From Littorina saxatilis (taxonomy: Eukaryota; Mollusca; Gastropoda; Littorinimorpha; Littorinidae), in contig NC_090250.1 of the NCBI RefSeq assembly GCF_037325665.1, forward strand, positions 31,544,804 through 31,608,803: a stretch of DNA of 64,000 nucleotides, read 5' to 3'. The notes below the pieces were generated by a model. That model saw only the letters and a list, made by a program, of their open reading frames with translations. It searched no databases and had not been told where the DNA came from. The position numbers and the translations under genes are program-made. Every line of letters begins with the position of its first letter. The first letter of the stretch is position 1. Of this stretch, positions 59,506 through 64,000 are shown one piece after another.

Positions 59506-60515
59506 AATACTGATCGACGTAGAGTGCCGTTGGAAACAGTCGTTACATTGGATTTCTAGGAAACTGTTTAACAGCGACATCATACATCAGAAATTCCTAA
59601 TATTTGGCACAAAGATACACATGTATCAATCTACAATCATATAGAACGATTTTTGACAACAGACTACAGTTGAATTTTGATATCTTTTGTCATGAGGATG
59701 AACAAATTTCTTACTGCATATTCATTACAATAATGAATTTAAATTCAACTGTAGTTTTTAACAAAAAACATGTTCTTTATGATTGTAGATATAATACATG
59801 TGTATCCTTAAATATTATGAATTTCTGATGTATGATGTTGCTGTAAAGCTGTTTTCTAGAAATCCCATATGGCGCTGTTAATGCTAGATTCCATAGCAAC
59901 AGCAGTCTATATCTATCCACAATGTTTTCATTCATTTTAATAAGTCACTTCAAGAATTAACCAGAAAACCAAGTTATTCCTTGACTATTCTTCAAGTTTA
60001 AAGGCACAATGCAGCTCACAGCCTTCGTTTTGCGTTTTTCTTGCAGTTGAGTGCATTTACAGTTCAAAAATCCTCCTATGGTAGTAAAACAAACCCAAAA
60101 CTACCCAACGACGACATCTGTGAAGCTCGACAGTTTCTTGTTCACGCGAGTGCATAAATTAACCTAGTTATTACGTGGTGTTTGGTCTGAGTTCGATTCA
60201 AGTGAGTGATTCCGGCCTCCATTTTGTTTTACACAAACTCATGATGATGTCTGACATAGTTTGCAGTGACGTGTCTTTTTGTGCATGATGTGGTGATCTA
60301 CCTGATCTAAATTTAGATCCAAAAATAGGTCAAGACCAGCCTTGACAGAGTCCGAAATTAATTCTTAAAAAAATCGCAGTTCTTGACTCTTTGGGTGCAA
60401 GTCAATGAAACTTGGAAGTTCTAACGGATAGCTGCCTGAGGTATGACTAAAAGCCCCAGGGGATCCGTGCACCTGGATTTGACAAGTTCAGTACCCTTAA
60501 GTTTGGTAATTTTAC

Positions 60516-63119
60516 TGCCGCACATTGCCTTAAGTCATAAATAAAGGGTTCCAGTAACATACCATTCTTCTTTATTGATTATGAACTTTGGAAGGTTAGA
60601 TTTTGGAATCAGTTTTTTTTTAATATTTCCTTGATGTGTTGCAATAAGATCAACCGTCTGCTTGGACATATACTAAAGATCCACTACCTGGCTGCTGTCT
60701 ACGGAAAATCGATTAATTCATAGACAAATATGCCTTACAGGGAAGCAGCTAGCCAGTTGACTGTACGTGTGTTTGTGTAGAGGTGTTCTTATTGCATGTT
60801 CAAGCCAGGACAGATGGTGACCTGAAACATTTACACATTACACATGTATGCAGGACTGCTCCTTTAAGCTTAGGTGCAAGTGTGATGATATAATTATTTG
60901 TTTGACTGATTATGGGCATTAAAATAAAACTGCAAAAAGAATACTTACACTTGAGATCTGATTTTGTGCGTGTCTGTGCGCATGAGGGTGTGTGTGGGCC
61001 ATTTGACATACTTGCAGAAGAAACCAACAGAGGTAACTGATAAACTGCATTTATTAACACAAAGAGGTAAACAAAGTGAGTTCACACATTTCACAAAAGT
61101 AAGAAAAGGCAGTCTCACATGTGTGATAGTCTAGGAATACCAATGCATTCACAATATTTAGTACTCGCATGAATGGCCCAAGAAAACTATAGGCTGAGAA
61201 TGCAAGTTCTAATTTGGCACATTTGTACATGTAGCTGCATCCACTAGACATATATCCATCTTACAATAAAAAAAACTAGTGGTTAGGACATGGGCCTGAA
61301 AATCTCAAGGTCCTAGGTTCGAATCTCTGCAGAGGCATTTACTTTTTCCCCTTAGTTAAAATAAAAATGCTCAATCGAGAGAGAGCAACCGTAAAGTTAC
61401 CAGCGTAAAAGTAAAGTGTTGAATGCAGCTGTAAAGGTCATGCCAGCAGTGTGGGTCAGTTCTGGTAGCTCTGTCAGCACAGAATGGACTGAATCTGATC
61501 ATCATCCTCAGCAAAGCCAGGCACCACTCTGCAAGCTGCCTGCACGTCATATCTCGGCACCTCACTTCCTGGAAAATAAAGAAAATGTATTACTGAGCAC
61601 ATTCAGACTTTGCTGTGCGCTGATGGGGATATGTTTTTGGTATTGAGAAGAGGGTGTGTGGTGGGGGTGCCGGAAGGTAGGTAGGAAGTAATACATGTAC
61701 TTGTTCTTCACACAATCAGTGGGATGAAGAATGGTGTGGGTGATACTGACAGTGACAACTATTAACTAAACTGTAAACATTGTTCTGTAATATTACAGGT
61801 GCCATCATTCCTTCCTGTGAAAACCATTTATTTATATACTTTCATCATTAAAATTAAAAAGAATCTTTCATCATTAAAATTAAAAAGACTTCCTCACAAG
61901 AACCTTTCTAACGACATGATATCTTGTTATGCTGCTGATGTGAGCGGTTTTTCTGGAATGTGATGGAAATTTACCATTTTTTTAATTGACAGCATGAGCC
62001 CTCATCCCACACACATTCCCTATTTAGCGTTGACACCTTACAGTTTTGTTGAGAAATGTGATGTGAAGTCATTCAGAAAATTCTAACACTGCGCAGGGGC
62101 AGTCAGGGTGTTGATACGTTTTACTATATTATATAACTCTTATTCCATGTAAACATTTTTTAAAAAAACTATAAAAAAAAACTGGCCAGATCTGTGATTG
62201 TGAACCAAGGAAAGGACTGACTGTATTTAAAATAATTCCAGTAATGAGTAAATCTTTCATTCTAGCTATTTCATGTTTTACTTTCTTGCATCACAATAGT
62301 TCAAATCAATGTTCATACAAACAGCATAATGCACTTTATGAGTATAGGGTTGCAACAAACTTTAAGATGGGAAGGAGAGAGAAAATAAAGATATTTGTAC
62401 CATTATGTATACAAAGTACATCATACCAATTAGTGAATTACCATGCACAGTATTACTATGCATCTTCAAATGTATGAATAATTTCATCTACAAAGTACTT
62501 GTAAATGTAATACAATTTACAAAGAACAAAAGACTGCTGAATGATCTACATCAGTACATGCATGTTTATAGCTACAGACTACCATCACCAATACCTTATA
62601 AATGTGTAACTTACTCTTCAGGGGTAGTCTGTAATGTAAAGCACCATGCCAAGTCATCCTGATACCTCTCCAGTACATGTATCCATGTTTAAAGGTAAAC
62701 TGTTGGAACTGAAAGACAGGAGCTGTATGAATGATGCACATCACCTCTGGTTTCTCGGGAGGCCTGAAAAAAACCATAACAATATTAACATGTCTTGAAA
62801 ATGAAATAAGTACTATTTCAACTTCACTATCAGAGCCAAATCACTCACTAATTCAGTAATTGTTTTGTTTATTCTTTTACAACCATAGTTCATACACTGA
62901 TACAGCAACATTTGATTCTGTGCATATAGATTAAAGATCAAGCATTTTCTAAACTTGAGTAAAAAAAATAAGAACACAACAAGCACACACTCTGTGACTC
63001 ACAGTCACACCCAGTTACTCAGTAACACACACATGACATACACAACAGATGAATCTTGCTCAGTTCTACAAAGGCCACGTTTGCAATGGTCATGTCTTGG
63101 ATTTTAAAAACAATAACTT
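60516..63119. other. Unassigned sequence
   Basis: No gene recognised. A 23-bp direct duplication occurs near 61845-61890 (tcatcattaaaattaaaaag). Confidence 0.45.
61272..61340 (+). other. tRNA-like SINE head
   Basis: A-box-like agtggttaggacatggg and B box GGTTCGAATCTC, but no acceptor stem; probably the promoter part of a SINE. Confidence 0.4.
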
Positions 63120-63316
63120 ACTGCTGGTTGATCCAAACCGATGATTGACAATCAGTGAGAGGAAAATGTCCGAGGCTGAGGATACTGCCTGTGGTGGGAG
63201 GGCGTTCCATTCGCCAATGGTGCGAGGAAAGACAGACTGCTGTCTGTATGATGTTCTGCAGGCTGGGAGTTTATGAGCCTCAGCAGCATGGATTGAGCGA
63301 GTGCTGAGTGCATTCT
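63120..63316 (-). mobile_element. LINE ORF2 C-terminal fragment
   Basis: Minus strand reads LPACRTSYRQQSVFPRTIGE then WNALPPQAVSSASDIF, the classic non-LTR retrotransposon C-terminus (FPRTI.EWN.LP). Confidence 0.8.
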
Positions 63317-63482
63317 TTTCGCTCTATCCTATTAATTCACACATTGACCCTGCAGCAGTGACGATCATTTTTTCTAGATTGCAATCGGCAAAGTTCGTAG
63401 CTCGGATTGCAGTCATTCCAGCGCTACCGTGTACTGGGTCAGCGAGACACGAACGACAACTCAAATCGATAAGCATCCGAAC

Positions 63483-63572
63483 ACATCGGAACTTCCGTTT
63501 ACGTTCGTAGCTACTCGGAAATAGCCTTCGGGATTGAAAGCCCGCAACTGACGTGTGAAAAAAAATTTCGCG
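63483..63572 (-). repeat. Inverted copy of the promoter-like segment at 54.9 kb
   Basis: Complement of 54881-54985: cggaacttccg, tcgggattgaaagcccgcaa, ctgacgtgtgaaa. Joined directly to the LINE breakpoint sequence gcccgggtagctcaggg. Confidence 0.75.
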
Positions 63573-64000
63573 GCCCGGGTAGCTCAGGGAAGCAGTCAAC
63601 TGCAAGTCAGAAAGAACAATCAAAACAAAAATGGGGCGGTACCAAGCAAAAGTCGACCAGATCGCTGGCTTTGAGCTATCTATCGAAAAAAACGTGTTCA
63701 TGGCCTTCACAGGAGTGCAGCTTGTCAAAAGGACATGTTCCATTACCATAAATGGGGTGCAGCTGGTGCCAGCAGATAAAACCAAGTTCTTGGGAGTGAC
63801 ATTCACAAGCTCTCTCAGTTGGGGCCCACACATAAACTCACTTGTGAGAAAAGCTCAACGCTCTCTAAACCTGATTAAGGTTCTGAGCAGAGAGTCGTGG
63901 GCAGCTGGTAAACCATTGATCCATCTTGTCCGTGCCCTTGTTCGGTCGCGCCTCAGCTACGGCCAGGAGGCTTTCTTTGCAGCTCCTGACAGTCAGTGGG
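63573..64000 (+). mobile_element. Second copy of the I-group LINE fragment, cut by window edge
   Basis: Starts at the same gcccgggtagctcaggg breakpoint as 44404 and is nearly identical. It carries a 21-bp in-frame deletion at about 63665 relative to the first copy (between gctg repeats). Continues past the window. Confidence 0.85.

Larger units (their letters stand above)
58690..60515. repeat. 1.8-kb nested palindrome (foldback element)
   Basis: Outer arms of about 500 bp: 58690-59189 and 60000-60505. They share ccaggtgcac, atctaaatttagatcaggta, gtgttttactacc-type and cacagccttcgttttg blocks as complements. Inner arms: 59560-59690 and 59745-59870 (catacatcagaaattcc against ggaatttctgatgtatgatg-like). 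TTAA sits at several arm ends (GTGCCTTTAA, TTTAAAGGCAC), as in the long-TIR MITE. Confidence 0.82.

Noticed and set aside
63324-63833. 169-codon minus-strand frame
   Set aside because: Antisense shadow of the LINE fragment and the promoter-like repeat.

Overview
This window is eukaryotic nuclear DNA: spliced genes with GT-AG introns, tRNA-derived SINEs, several LINE clades, TIR elements and many microsatellites. The repeats look molluscan. In particular, an element ending in ACATTTAGTCAAG / GCGACTTGT, and a SINE carrying a core I recognise from molluscs, suggest a marine gastropod of the periwinkle type. That is inference from repeat content, not from a marker gene.

The only clearly intact host genes are two tandem minus-strand paralogues of an SLC45-like MFS transporter. 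Paralogue B (18605-33672) is complete: seven coding exons and 688 codons. Paralogue A (516-9420) has exons 1-6; its last exon lies off the left edge. All three shared middle exons (227, 101 and 173 nt) have identical lengths in both copies, and every intron phase agrees. Each predicts 12 membrane segments, an N-glycosylation-rich loop between TM3 and TM4, and a large acidic cytosolic loop before TM7. That loop precedes the family-typical DFVG..IYGGDP stretch.

Layout: 1-9.4 kb is paralogue A, with introns full of SINE pieces, minisatellites and the abundant 'L' element. 9.4-18.6 kb is intergenic (LINE ends, a pogo-like MITE, a LINE broken by a nested insertion). 18.6-33.7 kb is paralogue B. 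It has a SINE-born 61-bp minisatellite inside its last intron, a CR1/L2-like LINE, a SINE, a CTGCAG-rich foldback element, a long-TIR MITE and an interrupted L element in its introns. 33.7-43 kb is L elements, a zinc-finger relic, SINEs and nested MITEs. 43.2-54.9 kb is bounded by near-identical 1.2-kb direct repeats. It holds an RNase H-bearing LINE, a 64-bp tandem array, a miniature LTR retroelement with identical LTRs (a fossil, no coding capacity) and a long AT-rich stretch with no recognised gene. 54.9-64 kb holds a TATA/ETS-containing promoter-like segment, possible small plus-strand exons, a G-tract hAT-like MITE, a 1.8-kb palindrome and two LINE fragments.

No rRNA, functional tRNA or CRISPR array was found. 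Most long open frames are read-through of (GT)n, (GA)n, (CTT)n or the 18-bp minisatellite. The most unusual structures are the satellite born inside a SINE, the CTGCAG foldback element, head-to-tail L-element dimers with one identical junction, and two different partners joined to one LINE breakpoint.
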